Origin: Sporomusa malonica
Lineage (GTDB): Bacteria; Bacillota; Negativicutes; Sporomusales; Sporomusaceae
Direction: 5' to 3' (one strand)
Assembly: GCF_041428715.1 (NCBI RefSeq)
Contig: NZ_CP155572.1
Length of the DNA stretch: 64,000 nt
A model generated the notes under the pieces. The model was not told where the DNA came from. It saw nothing but the letters and a program-made list of their open reading frames with translations, and made no database searches. Position numbers and translations under genes: made by a program. Position 1 is the stretch's first letter. Each line of letters opens with the position of its first letter. Positions 55,847-63,084 of the stretch are shown here, one piece after another.

Positions 55847-57217
55847 ATGTCGCTGTTAAGACGCTTGGAACAAGCTCAGATAAAGCAGGAGCAGCCGCCC
55901 AAAGGTATAGAAAAGCCAAAAACGGCAGCGCCGCCCAAAATTGATCCTTATCAAAGCCTTAAAGGCAAGATTCACAAAAAGATAGTCGAAGAAATGAGCC
56001 TGGAAGAAAGCAAAGTGCTTGTTGATAAGGACGCTGACCGCAAAATGTTGGAAGAGGTTGTAGCCCGTATTGCCAATGCGGTTATGGATGAAGAAACGCT
56101 ACCAGTGCCTAGAAGCGAGCGGGCGCGGATTATTACCGAAATTGTCGATGAGGTTTTAGGCTATGGACCGATTGACCCATTATTAAAAGATGAGTCTATT
56201 TCCGAGGTTATGGTTAATAGTCCGACCCAGGTATATGTTGAGCGCAAAGGGAAATTAGTGCTTAGCGATGTGCAGTTTCGCGATGATGCGCATGTCATGC
56301 ATGTGATTGAAAAAATTGTTGCGCCGCTGGGGCGCCGTATTGACGAGAGTTCGCCGATGGTTGACGCCCGGCTGCCGGACGGCTCCCGGGTGAATGCCAT
56401 TATTCCCCCGCTGGCTCTAAGAGGGCCGTGCCTGACCATCCGGAAATTTGCCAAGAACCCATTGCTGGTGGAGGATCTAATAAAATTCGGTACATTGACC
56501 CAGGAAATGGCTGACTTCTTACTGGCCTGCGTAGAAGGAAAACTTAACATTGTGGTATCAGGCGGCACCGGTTCAGGAAAAACAACCACCCTCAACATCC
56601 TTTCGTCATTTATTCCACATGATGAGCGGATTGTTACCATTGAGGACGCTGCTGAGCTGCAGCTTAGACAAGATCATGTTGTTACCCTTGAGACCCGACC
56701 GGCTAATATCGAGGGTAAAGGCGCCATCTCTATGCGCGATCTTGTACGAAACAGCCTCAGGATGCGACCAGACCGCATTGTCGTCGGCGAGGTCAGAAGC
56801 GGTGAGGCGCTTGATATGCTGCAGGCCATGAATACCGGCCATGACGGCTCCTTAACCACTGGCCATGCCAACACGCCGCGTGATATGCTCAGTCGCTTGG
56901 AAACTATGGTGCTGATGGCGGGGATGGATTTGCCAGTCAGGGCTATCAGGGAACAAATTGCATCAGCGGTTGACCTAATTCTGCAGCAGTCCCGTCTACA
57001 GGATGGCAGCAGGCGGATTACCCATCTAACAGAGGTTCAGGGCATGGAAGGGGACGTAATTACCCTGCAGGATATCTTTGTCTTTGAACAGACCGGACGG
57101 GACGCAGCTGGTAAAATTACCGGCTATTTTAAGCCGACAGGCATCAGACCCAAGTTCCTGGAAAAGCTGTCTGCTAACGGAATTAACTTGCCAAACGAAA
57201 CCTTCTGGCCTAAATAA
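55847..57217 (+). CDS. cpaF: Tad pilus assembly ATPase CpaF/TadA
   Basis: A 456-residue secretion ATPase. N-terminal domain with the EVMVNSPTQVYVERKGKL region (about 120-140), Walker A SGGTGSGKTT (about 240), Asp box TIEDAAELQL, Walker B RPDRIVVGEVRSGEA and His box GHANTPRDML. It powers Flp pilus growth and retraction. GAGGAGG precedes the ATG. It is followed by tadC after 17 bases. Confidence 0.95.
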   Translation: MSLLRRLEQAQIKQEQPPKGIEKPKTAAPPKIDPYQSLKGKIHKKIVEEMSLEESKVLVDKDADRKMLEEVVARIANAVMDEETLPVPRSERARIITEIVDEVLGYGPIDPLLKDESISEVMVNSPTQVYVERKGKLVLSDVQFRDDAHVMHVIEKIVAPLGRRIDESSPMVDARLPDGSRVNAIIPPLALRGPCLTIRKFAKNPLLVEDLIKFGTLTQEMADFLLACVEGKLNIVVSGGTGSGKTTTLNILSSFIPHDERIVTIEDAAELQLRQDHVVTLETRPANIEGKGAISMRDLVRNSLRMRPDRIVVGEVRSGEALDMLQAMNTGHDGSLTTGHANTPRDMLSRLETMVLMAGMDLPVRAIREQIASAVDLILQQSRLQDGSRRITHLTEVQGMEGDVITLQDIFVFEQTGRDAAGKITGYFKPTGIRPKFLEKLSANGINLPNETFWPK

Positions 57218-57234
57218 AAGGAGGGTAAAGGCAT

Positions 57235-58161
57235 ATGCTTATTGTCATAATAGCGCTCACCTTCATAACTGCATTTGTGCTCCTTTACCTAGTTCTTCAT
57301 ACCTTTGTACCTATCGCTGGTCCAGTCGAAATGCGGCTTAAGGCCTTGGATGGCATTATTTCAGGCCGCAGTGACATTGATGACGAGCTGGCCAAACCAT
57401 TCCGGCAGCGCATCTTAGCGCCACTCAGCGGTGATATGGCCGGAATTCTGACCAAGCTGACACCAAAAGCCGTACGGGCCACAATTGAGCAAAAACTCAT
57501 CATGGCTGGCGGATTTGGTAATTTAACAAGTGATGAGTTTCTGCTTTTAATGGGTTTTTTAGCAGTGGCCCTGCCGGTGATTGCTGGAACGCTAAGCATA
57601 CTGGCTGGCGCTGTCGGCGGTAAAGTCATTGGCTTTGTACTCATAGCCTTTCTGATAAGCCAGGTGCTGCCCTTTGTGCTCTTAAATCATAAAATTGCAG
57701 CCCGGAAGCTAAGTATTCAAAAAGACCTGCCAGATGTTCTGGATCTGCTAACAGTTAGTGTGGAAGCTGGCCTGGCCTTTGACGGGGCGCTGGCTAAGCT
57801 GTCGGAAAAAATGAAAGGTGCGCTTGTTGAAGAGTTTAACAGGGTACTCCAGGAGATCCGTATGGGGATAGCCCGGCGGGAAGCGCTAAGTGCTATGGGC
57901 ACACGCTGTGATGTACCTGATCTGTCACTGTTTACCACTTCGCTTGTGCAGGCTGACCAATTGGGTGTAAGCATTGGCAATGTCCTGCGGGTGCAGTCGG
58001 CCTCCATGCGGGAAAAACGCCGCCAGCGAGCAGAAGAAAAAGCCATGAAAGCGCCGATAAAAATGCTGTTGCCGCTGGTTCTCTTTATTTTTCCTGCACT
58101 GTTTGTCGTGCTGCTTGGCCCAGCCGTCATCCAGATGGCTAACAGTTTAATGAGTAAATAA
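57235..58161 (+). CDS. tadC: Tad inner-membrane platform protein TadC
   Basis: A 308-residue T2SS-F-type membrane protein, paired partner of TadB. An N-terminal helix, a hydrophobic hairpin at about 100-145, the GspF core (LPDVLDLLTVSVEAGLAFDGAL, about 163-184) and a C-terminal helix ending in LLGPAVIQM. AAAGGAGGG precedes the ATG. It is the last Tad gene. Confidence 0.93.
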   Translation: MLIVIIALTFITAFVLLYLVLHTFVPIAGPVEMRLKALDGIISGRSDIDDELAKPFRQRILAPLSGDMAGILTKLTPKAVRATIEQKLIMAGGFGNLTSDEFLLLMGFLAVALPVIAGTLSILAGAVGGKVIGFVLIAFLISQVLPFVLLNHKIAARKLSIQKDLPDVLDLLTVSVEAGLAFDGALAKLSEKMKGALVEEFNRVLQEIRMGIARREALSAMGTRCDVPDLSLFTTSLVQADQLGVSIGNVLRVQSASMREKRRQRAEEKAMKAPIKMLLPLVLFIFPALFVVLLGPAVIQMANSLMSK

Positions 58162-58164
58162 AAA

Positions 58165-58208
58165 AACAGAAGGAGCCCTGGCAATCAATCAGCCGGCTCC
58201 TTCTGTCG
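58165..58208 (-). terminator. Terminator after ppnP, between convergent genes
   Basis: ACAGAAGGAGCC pairs with GGCTCCTTCTGT. The T-run lies on the minus-strand side, so it serves ppnP; tadC may share the hairpin. Confidence 0.85.
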
Positions 58209-58216
58209 TAAGATAT

Positions 58217-58534
58217 TTATTTTGAGACATAAGAACAGCAATAGTCTGCTACTGTTGGTACCTTGAGTTTAAAGCGTGAATCAGCGGGAACGTCGAAGCT
58301 GTCTCCTGCTTTATAAGTAATCCAGTCGCTTTGTCCTGGCAACAATACGATTAGCTCACCTGCTAAAACCTCCATAACCTCAGCTGCCGCCGTACCAAAC
58401 TCATATTCACCAGGGAGCATAATTCCCAGTGTTTTTTTGCTGCCATCGGCAAAAATCACTGTACGGCTGGTCACCTTGCCTTCGAAATATACATTGGCCT
58501 TCTTAACAACAGATACTTTTTCAAATTGCTCCAT
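58217..58534 (-). CDS. ppnP: Pyrimidine/purine nucleoside phosphorylase, PpnP-like cupin
   Basis: A 105-residue single-cupin protein of the PpnP (DUF1255) family, which phosphorolyses nucleosides. Recognised by the N-terminal VKKANVYFEGKVTSRTV, LGIMLPGEYEFGT and the late DSFDVPADSRFKLKV. TAGGAGG precedes the ATG at 58534; the long upstream extension of the frame is not coding. Confidence 0.82.
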   Translation of the reverse strand: MEQFEKVSVVKKANVYFEGKVTSRTVIFADGSKKTLGIMLPGEYEFGTAAAEVMEVLAGELIVLLPGQSDWITYKAGDSFDVPADSRFKLKVPTVADYCCSYVSK

Positions 58535-58622
58535 CTTCCAATTCCTCCTAATGCAAAAGTTATATTTTTCATTATAATTTAATAGCGGTGTTAAGTAAAA
58601 CAGAAAACGATTGGGTGACATT

Positions 58623-58964
58623 ATGAAAGCCATTAACACAACAAGGCAACAGCGGCTAGGTGACAATATCAAAGTAGCAGCCAATTTTTTTTCTCGACTG
58701 GTGGGGCTGTTGGCTACACCCCGCCTGCAGGCCGGGGCGGGGCTTTTAATTAAGCCCTGCAACAGTGTCCATACGTTCGGTATGCGCTATCCGATTGATG
58801 TAGTGTTTGTTGATTCATCCCATACGGTTGTTAAAGTTGTGTCTGGGCTGAAGCCTTGTCGTTTGGCAGCTGTGCGGGGGGCTGCTTATGTGATCGAACT
58901 TCCTGAAGGAATGGCTTCAGCCACCTTTACTCAAAAAGGTGATAAGTTGGAAATTATTAATTAG
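58623..58964 (+). CDS. DUF192 protein
   Basis: A 113-residue DUF192 family member. Core motifs are FFSRLVGLLATPRL, the cluster VHTFGMRYPIDVVFVD and the late AYVIELPEGMAS. Function is not established; such genes often lie near Tad or secretion genes. GGGTGA precedes the ATG at 58623. It ends in TAG. The next 150 bases hold no gene that I can see. Confidence 0.8.
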   Translation: MKAINTTRQQRLGDNIKVAANFFSRLVGLLATPRLQAGAGLLIKPCNSVHTFGMRYPIDVVFVDSSHTVVKVVSGLKPCRLAAVRGAAYVIELPEGMASATFTQKGDKLEIIN

Positions 58965-59083
58965 TGCATCTTAGGGCTTTGCGAGGGCTGGCCAATGTCT
59001 GGAGCCTCAAGAGGGATCTACTATCAAACTAATGAATGAGAGCTTAGTTGTTTTAGCTAAGAGGATATGGATCAAACAGCGCA

Positions 59084-59111
59084 GGAAGAGGGCCTTTTTT
59101 AAGGCCCTCTT
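59084..59111. terminator. Hairpin between DUF192 and the small minus-strand gene
   Basis: GGAAGAGGGCC pairs perfectly with GGCCCTCTTCC around a T/A loop. T-runs outside the stem are lacking, so termination strength is doubtful. Confidence 0.55.
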
Positions 59112-59118
59112 CCATTTA

Positions 59119-59265
59119 TTATTCTCTCGTTTTAAAGTCCGCCTTTTCTCTCTCTTCCTGTAATTGCTTCAAGGTGTCTATATATGCTCCATCAGTGGGT
59201 CCGGTTCTCGGTATTACTGGATTAATCGGATTTCCCTGAGAACTTTTTTTAATTGTCTTATTCAC
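59119..59265 (-). CDS. Small hypothetical protein
   Basis: A 48-residue basic and polar protein with a Pro/Asn-rich middle (QGNPINPVIPRTG) and a charged helix at the C-terminus (LKQLQEEREKADFK). I recognise no family. The GTG at 59265 is chosen because AGAGGTG stands 6 bases before it; the frame is open for 15 codons upstream. It follows a hairpin in the genome and stands alone. Confidence 0.45.
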   Translation of the reverse strand: MNKTIKKSSQGNPINPVIPRTGPTDGAYIDTLKQLQEEREKADFKTRE

Positions 59266-59441
59266 GAATGTCACCTCTAGTATTAGTTTCCCCACGTTTG
59301 AAATGGACATACTGGTGGCGAGAAGAGTAAAACTTACAAACTAAAACTAAACTAAAAATTAACATATTACCGGTAAAATAATATTAGGACTAGAAGGTGG
59401 CGTTTTATGAGGCGGGATCCTATTAAGTAAGGAGAACTCAC

Positions 59442-59717
59442 ATGAATGTAAAACCAAAGCAAATTGAAATTGCGCTGTCAGTCCCGGCAATTGTCGGAAT
59501 ACTGCCAGCACAAAGGCAGACATTGGTAGCGAACGCAGGGCGGCAGGCAGCTGCGCTGCTAACGCAGGCTGGATTAACGATACGAGAACAGCAAGCGGCT
59601 ATGGCGATAGCAGATTTGTATTTGCAATTCTGCCAGCAAGACGAAAATAATCAGAAGTGGAGCGCGCTTATGGAAGCTGCTATTCGACATGATGAGGAAA
59701 AGGCGACAAGTATGTAG
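59442..59717 (+). CDS. Hypothetical helical protein
   Basis: A 91-residue protein with a hydrophobic N-terminal third (IEIALSVPAIVGILPAQRQ) and a long amphipathic helix thereafter. No signal peptide or known motif. AAGGAGA precedes the ATG. It is followed after 17 bases by the Cys-cluster protein gene, so the two are likely co-transcribed. It ends in TAG. Confidence 0.5.
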   Translation: MNVKPKQIEIALSVPAIVGILPAQRQTLVANAGRQAAALLTQAGLTIREQQAAMAIADLYLQFCQQDENNQKWSALMEAAIRHDEEKATSM

Positions 59718-59734
59718 GGAAAGGAGGTTTGAAC

Positions 59735-60097
59735 ATGAGTGTTTCGTCAATTACCGGTAGTTCCAGTTTTGACTATCTAACTCAATCAGTACAGAAAAGT
59801 AATCAAACTGAAACCCAATACAGTAGTTCAAGTATTGGTGAAGCTGCGACTTTAGAGTTAAGCAGCACAGCTGCAACAAGTGCAGTTGCTCAAGGAAGTG
59901 GTGCACCAACCAGCAGTTCCTCATGTCCTTTGGGCAGTAATGTTTGTATGGGATGTGGAAGCTGCAGCAAAACATCGAAAACCAGTGAAAGCTACAGTTT
60001 AACTCAGAGTAATACAGACACCCAAGAAAGCGCCAATACTAATTATCTAACAACTGCTGCGACAAATGCATACGAAATGAATACCAAATTCCTATAA
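59735..60097 (+). CDS. Ser/Thr-rich small protein with a central Cys cluster
   Basis: A 120-residue low-complexity protein: Ser, Thr, Gln and Asn dominate, with almost no Lys or Arg. In the middle lies CPLGSNVCMGCGSCSK, four cysteines spaced C-x6-C-x2-C-x2-C. It has no signal peptide. AAAGGAGG precedes the ATG at 59735. I recognise no family. It could bind a metal or cluster, be a structural spore or surface component, or be a modified peptide precursor; the sequence does not decide. Confidence 0.5.
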   Translation: MSVSSITGSSSFDYLTQSVQKSNQTETQYSSSSIGEAATLELSSTAATSAVAQGSGAPTSSSSCPLGSNVCMGCGSCSKTSKTSESYSLTQSNTDTQESANTNYLTTAATNAYEMNTKFL

Positions 60098-60126
60098 ACA
60101 TATTTTAGTACTTTATAAGGAAAACA

Positions 60127-60162
60127 CAAGCTGGCGTTTCTATTAGCGCCAGCCTTTTTCTT
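60127..60162 (+). terminator. Terminator after the Cys-cluster gene
   Basis: AAGCTGGCG pairs with GCGCCAGCC with a mismatch, followed by TTTTTCTTCC. Confidence 0.8.
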
Positions 60163-60260
60163 CCTGTTAGAAAGTATAACTTTCCGTCTGGATAAGGGCA
60201 ACATCGGCTTCCACTGTCGCCAAAGGCTCGGCGCAAGCCGTGTTTTCTTTATTTGGAATC

Positions 60261-60289
60261 TTGTACCAGATAACGCTGTGTGTTAAAAT
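60261..60289 (+). promoter_or_regulatory. Sigma-70 promoter for the yaaO-tmk-yaaR-holB operon
   Basis: TTGTAC and TAAAAT with 17-base spacing, about 55 bases before the decarboxylase start. Confidence 0.55.
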
Positions 60290-60342
60290 ATTTACAACCT
60301 GCAAGGACATAATATAGGAATGAACTAAAAGGTGGTGGCGGC

Positions 60343-61812
60343 ATGCTTGACCAGACGAAAGTACCATTGCTGGCAGCCATGAATACTTATGTAAACGATG
60401 AAGTAATTCCTTTTCATACACCCGGGCACAAGATGGGCAAAGGCATGCATCAGGCGTTAGCTGATTTAGTGCCGCAGAAAACGCTGGCACTTGATTTGGC
60501 GTTAATGGCTGAGCTTGATGACCTGCACGAACCGCACGGGCCTGTAAAAGCAGCCCAGGATTTGGCTGCTGACCTCTATGGGGCTGACCACAGCTATTTT
60601 GTAGTTAACGGGACAACCGGCGGCATTTATGCCATGATTTTGACCATTGCCGGGCCAGGCGACAAAATTATCGTGCCGCGCAATGCCCACCGCTCTATTA
60701 TCGGGGGTATTATTTTGAGTGGGGCTATCCCCGTGTTTATGCAGCCTGAGGTGGACAACGAGCTGGGACTGGCCATGGGGGTTACGCCTGAGACGGTCTC
60801 TGAGGCATTGGCACAGCATCCTGACGCTAAGGGTGTGCTGATTATAAATCCCACCTATTATGGTGTAGCTACCGATCTGAAAAAAATTGTTGATATTGTT
60901 CATAGCTATGATATCCCGGTTGTTGTCGATGAGGCTCATGGCCCTCACCTTAAATTCTCTGGCAGGCTGCCAGTACAGGCGCTTGATGCGGGTGCTGATA
61001 TTGTGGCTCAAAGCACCCACAAAATTATCGGGGCGCTGACCCAGTGCTCGCTGGTGCATTGTCGGGAAGGACGCATCCGGGTGCCCCGCCTTAAGGCTAT
61101 GTTGCAACTAGTGCAGTCTACCAGTCCGAACTATATCCTCCTAGCCTCGCTGGATGTTGCCAGAATGCAGATGGCTACAGAAGGGCGGCAGCTGATTGAA
61201 CGGGCTGTTGACTTGGCTAACCTGGCAAGGCAAGAGATAAATAAAATCCCAGGTTTGTATTGTTTTGGTGAAGAAAAATTGGGTAACCCTGGCGTATATA
61301 GTATTGATCCGACCAAGGTGACAGTTACCGTCAAGGGTTTGGGGCTCAAGGGCGCAGAGGCTGAACGCATTCTGCGTTATACATATAAAATTCAGGCAGA
61401 GTTGTCTGATGTGTATAATCTTCTATTTCTTATTACGCTAGGCGACACTGAGCGAGAAGTAGCTGCACTGGTAGCTGCCTTAAAAGACATGGCTGCCCGC
61501 CATCATGGTACCCGTGACTTTGCTGCCATTAGCCAGATCTATGCAGCAGGCAAGCACCCTCAGCCGCCTGAGCAAGTGATTTCACCCCGGGATGCCCTGT
61601 TCGGCAATACCTGCATGGTGCCGTTCAATGATGCTGCAGGCATGATTTGTGCTGAAATTGTTACTTTTTACCCGCCAGGTATCCCGATGCTTTGTCCAGG
61701 GGAGCGGATTACTCAGGAGATTATTGACTACTGCCATGTTTTGCAAAACGCCGGTCTTCATATCTCCGGACCGGAAGATTATTTGCTCAAAACCGTTAAG
61801 GTGGTCGACTAA
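60343..61812 (+). CDS. Fold-I PLP Orn/Lys/Arg decarboxylase (YaaO/SpeA-like)
   Basis: A 489-residue decarboxylase of the aspartate-aminotransferase fold. N-terminal FHTPGHKMGKG, the PLP lysine in QSTHKIIGALTQ (about residue 229), VVDEAHGPH just before it, and a C-terminal domain with PGIPMLCPGE. In Bacillus subtilis yaaO lies upstream of tmk, yaaR and holB, as here. Substrate may be arginine, lysine or ornithine. The start is ATG at 60343 with AGGTGG upstream. Confidence 0.87.
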   Translation: MLDQTKVPLLAAMNTYVNDEVIPFHTPGHKMGKGMHQALADLVPQKTLALDLALMAELDDLHEPHGPVKAAQDLAADLYGADHSYFVVNGTTGGIYAMILTIAGPGDKIIVPRNAHRSIIGGIILSGAIPVFMQPEVDNELGLAMGVTPETVSEALAQHPDAKGVLIINPTYYGVATDLKKIVDIVHSYDIPVVVDEAHGPHLKFSGRLPVQALDAGADIVAQSTHKIIGALTQCSLVHCREGRIRVPRLKAMLQLVQSTSPNYILLASLDVARMQMATEGRQLIERAVDLANLARQEINKIPGLYCFGEEKLGNPGVYSIDPTKVTVTVKGLGLKGAEAERILRYTYKIQAELSDVYNLLFLITLGDTEREVAALVAALKDMAARHHGTRDFAAISQIYAAGKHPQPPEQVISPRDALFGNTCMVPFNDAAGMICAEIVTFYPPGIPMLCPGERITQEIIDYCHVLQNAGLHISGPEDYLLKTVKVVD

Positions 61813-61822
61813 TGGAGGTAAC

Positions 61823-62503
61823 ATGCGAGGTAAACTAATTGTAATTGACGGAACTGACGGCAGCGGTAAGGCAACCCAGGCAGGGCAGTTGGTGTCGCGG
61901 CTTCAGGCAGAAGGGTTTAATGTCCGTAAGGTCGATTATCCTAACTATCAGAGTCAGTCCTCGGCTTTGGTTAAGATGTATTTAAACGGCGAGTTCGGCA
62001 ATCGTCCTGAGGATGTCAACGCATACGCCGCTTCGGCATTTTATGCTGTTGACCGCATTGCTTCTTATAAAAAGGACTGGGAAGAATTCTACTTGAGCGG
62101 CGGTATCGTTATCGCCGACCGCTACACCACCTCGAATATGATTCACCAGGCAGTCAAAATCACTGATGAACCAGAGCAAGTTCGCTATCTGGAGTGGTTG
62201 TGGGATTTTGAATTTACTAAATGTGGCCTGCCTGTTCCTGACACCGTTATTTTTCTGGCTATGCCGCCGGAAGCGAGTAGAGAGCTTATGCGCGGACGAG
62301 AAAACAAGGCTGGCGGCGTCAAAGATATCCATGAACAAGATAGCGGGTATTTGGCCCATTGTTATGCCAATGCCTGTAATATTGCTGTAAAGTTTGGCTG
62401 GCACAAAATCGACTGTGCCAGGGACGGAACGGTTAAGCCGGTTGAACAGATTCATGATGAAATCGTTCAGCAGGTTAGGACGCTTATTGGCAGGGCTTAC
62501 TAG
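61823..62503 (+). CDS. tmk: Thymidylate kinase with GSGKA P-loop
   Basis: A 226-residue dTMP kinase making dTDP for DNA synthesis. P-loop IDGTDGSGKATQ (about residues 7-18), DRY motif ADRYTTSNMIHQ (about 94-105) and the lid region REN. The position after GK is Ala where Ser or Thr is standard; Thr follows next. GGAGG precedes the ATG at 61823, 10 bases after the decarboxylase stop. It ends in TAG. Confidence 0.88.
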   Translation: MRGKLIVIDGTDGSGKATQAGQLVSRLQAEGFNVRKVDYPNYQSQSSALVKMYLNGEFGNRPEDVNAYAASAFYAVDRIASYKKDWEEFYLSGGIVIADRYTTSNMIHQAVKITDEPEQVRYLEWLWDFEFTKCGLPVPDTVIFLAMPPEASRELMRGRENKAGGVKDIHEQDSGYLAHCYANACNIAVKFGWHKIDCARDGTVKPVEQIHDEIVQQVRTLIGRAY

Positions 62504-62631
62504 TGAGCCTCTGCCTTTTTATTTCCGCTATTCTGGCAAATATTTGATTATTTCACTAAAACCATTTATAATTTAAAGGATAAGAAGAATGTAGCTGCCG
62601 TGTATTTTCTGGGCAGGAGGACTATAGTACC

Positions 62632-63084
62632 ATGAGTATGAAAATAAATAAATTTGGGTTAGGCAGTCAGCCTATGGCTGCTGAACGTGAGCAGGGTGGC
62701 AAGGCCGAAAAAGTGGGCGACTATTTTGCTGCCGATCTGTTAAAAACCCAGGAAAAGCAGTCAACCGAGCGGCTGCAGGGGCTGCTGGCGGACATCGACG
62801 AGAGTGGGCGCCGGTTATCCACTATGCCAACCTACGGCGAGCTTAAATCGTACCGGGAGCTTGTCCGTAAATTTATTGGTGAGGCTGTATCCCGTATGTA
62901 TTCGTTGGAATCGCGTACCGGTTGGGACCGCCATGGCCGGCAGAAGATGTTTACAACCATTCGACAAATCGACGAAAAGCTGGCTGGGATGGCTGAAGAT
63001 GTGCGCAGTGGTCAGGAGCGCCAATTGTCGATAATGTCTAAACATGACGCAGTGCGCGGTATGTTGGTTGACTTATACACGTAG
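62632..63084 (+). CDS. yaaR: YaaR-family (DUF327) protein
   Basis: A 150-residue helical protein of the YaaR family, found between tmk and holB in Firmicutes; function unknown. Landmarks are FAADLLKTQEKQS, YRELVRKFIGEAV and the C-terminal IDEKLAGMAEDV. YaaQ, present in B. subtilis between tmk and yaaR, is missing. The stop TAG is directly followed by the holB start. Confidence 0.82.
   Translation: MSMKINKFGLGSQPMAAEREQGGKAEKVGDYFAADLLKTQEKQSTERLQGLLADIDESGRRLSTMPTYGELKSYRELVRKFIGEAVSRMYSLESRTGWDRHGRQKMFTTIRQIDEKLAGMAEDVRSGQERQLSIMSKHDAVRGMLVDLYT

Noticed and set aside
58535..58762. Long N-terminal extension of ppnP
   Set aside because: It overlaps the start of the DUF192 gene on the other strand and lacks family similarity; TAGGAGG precedes the ATG at 58534.
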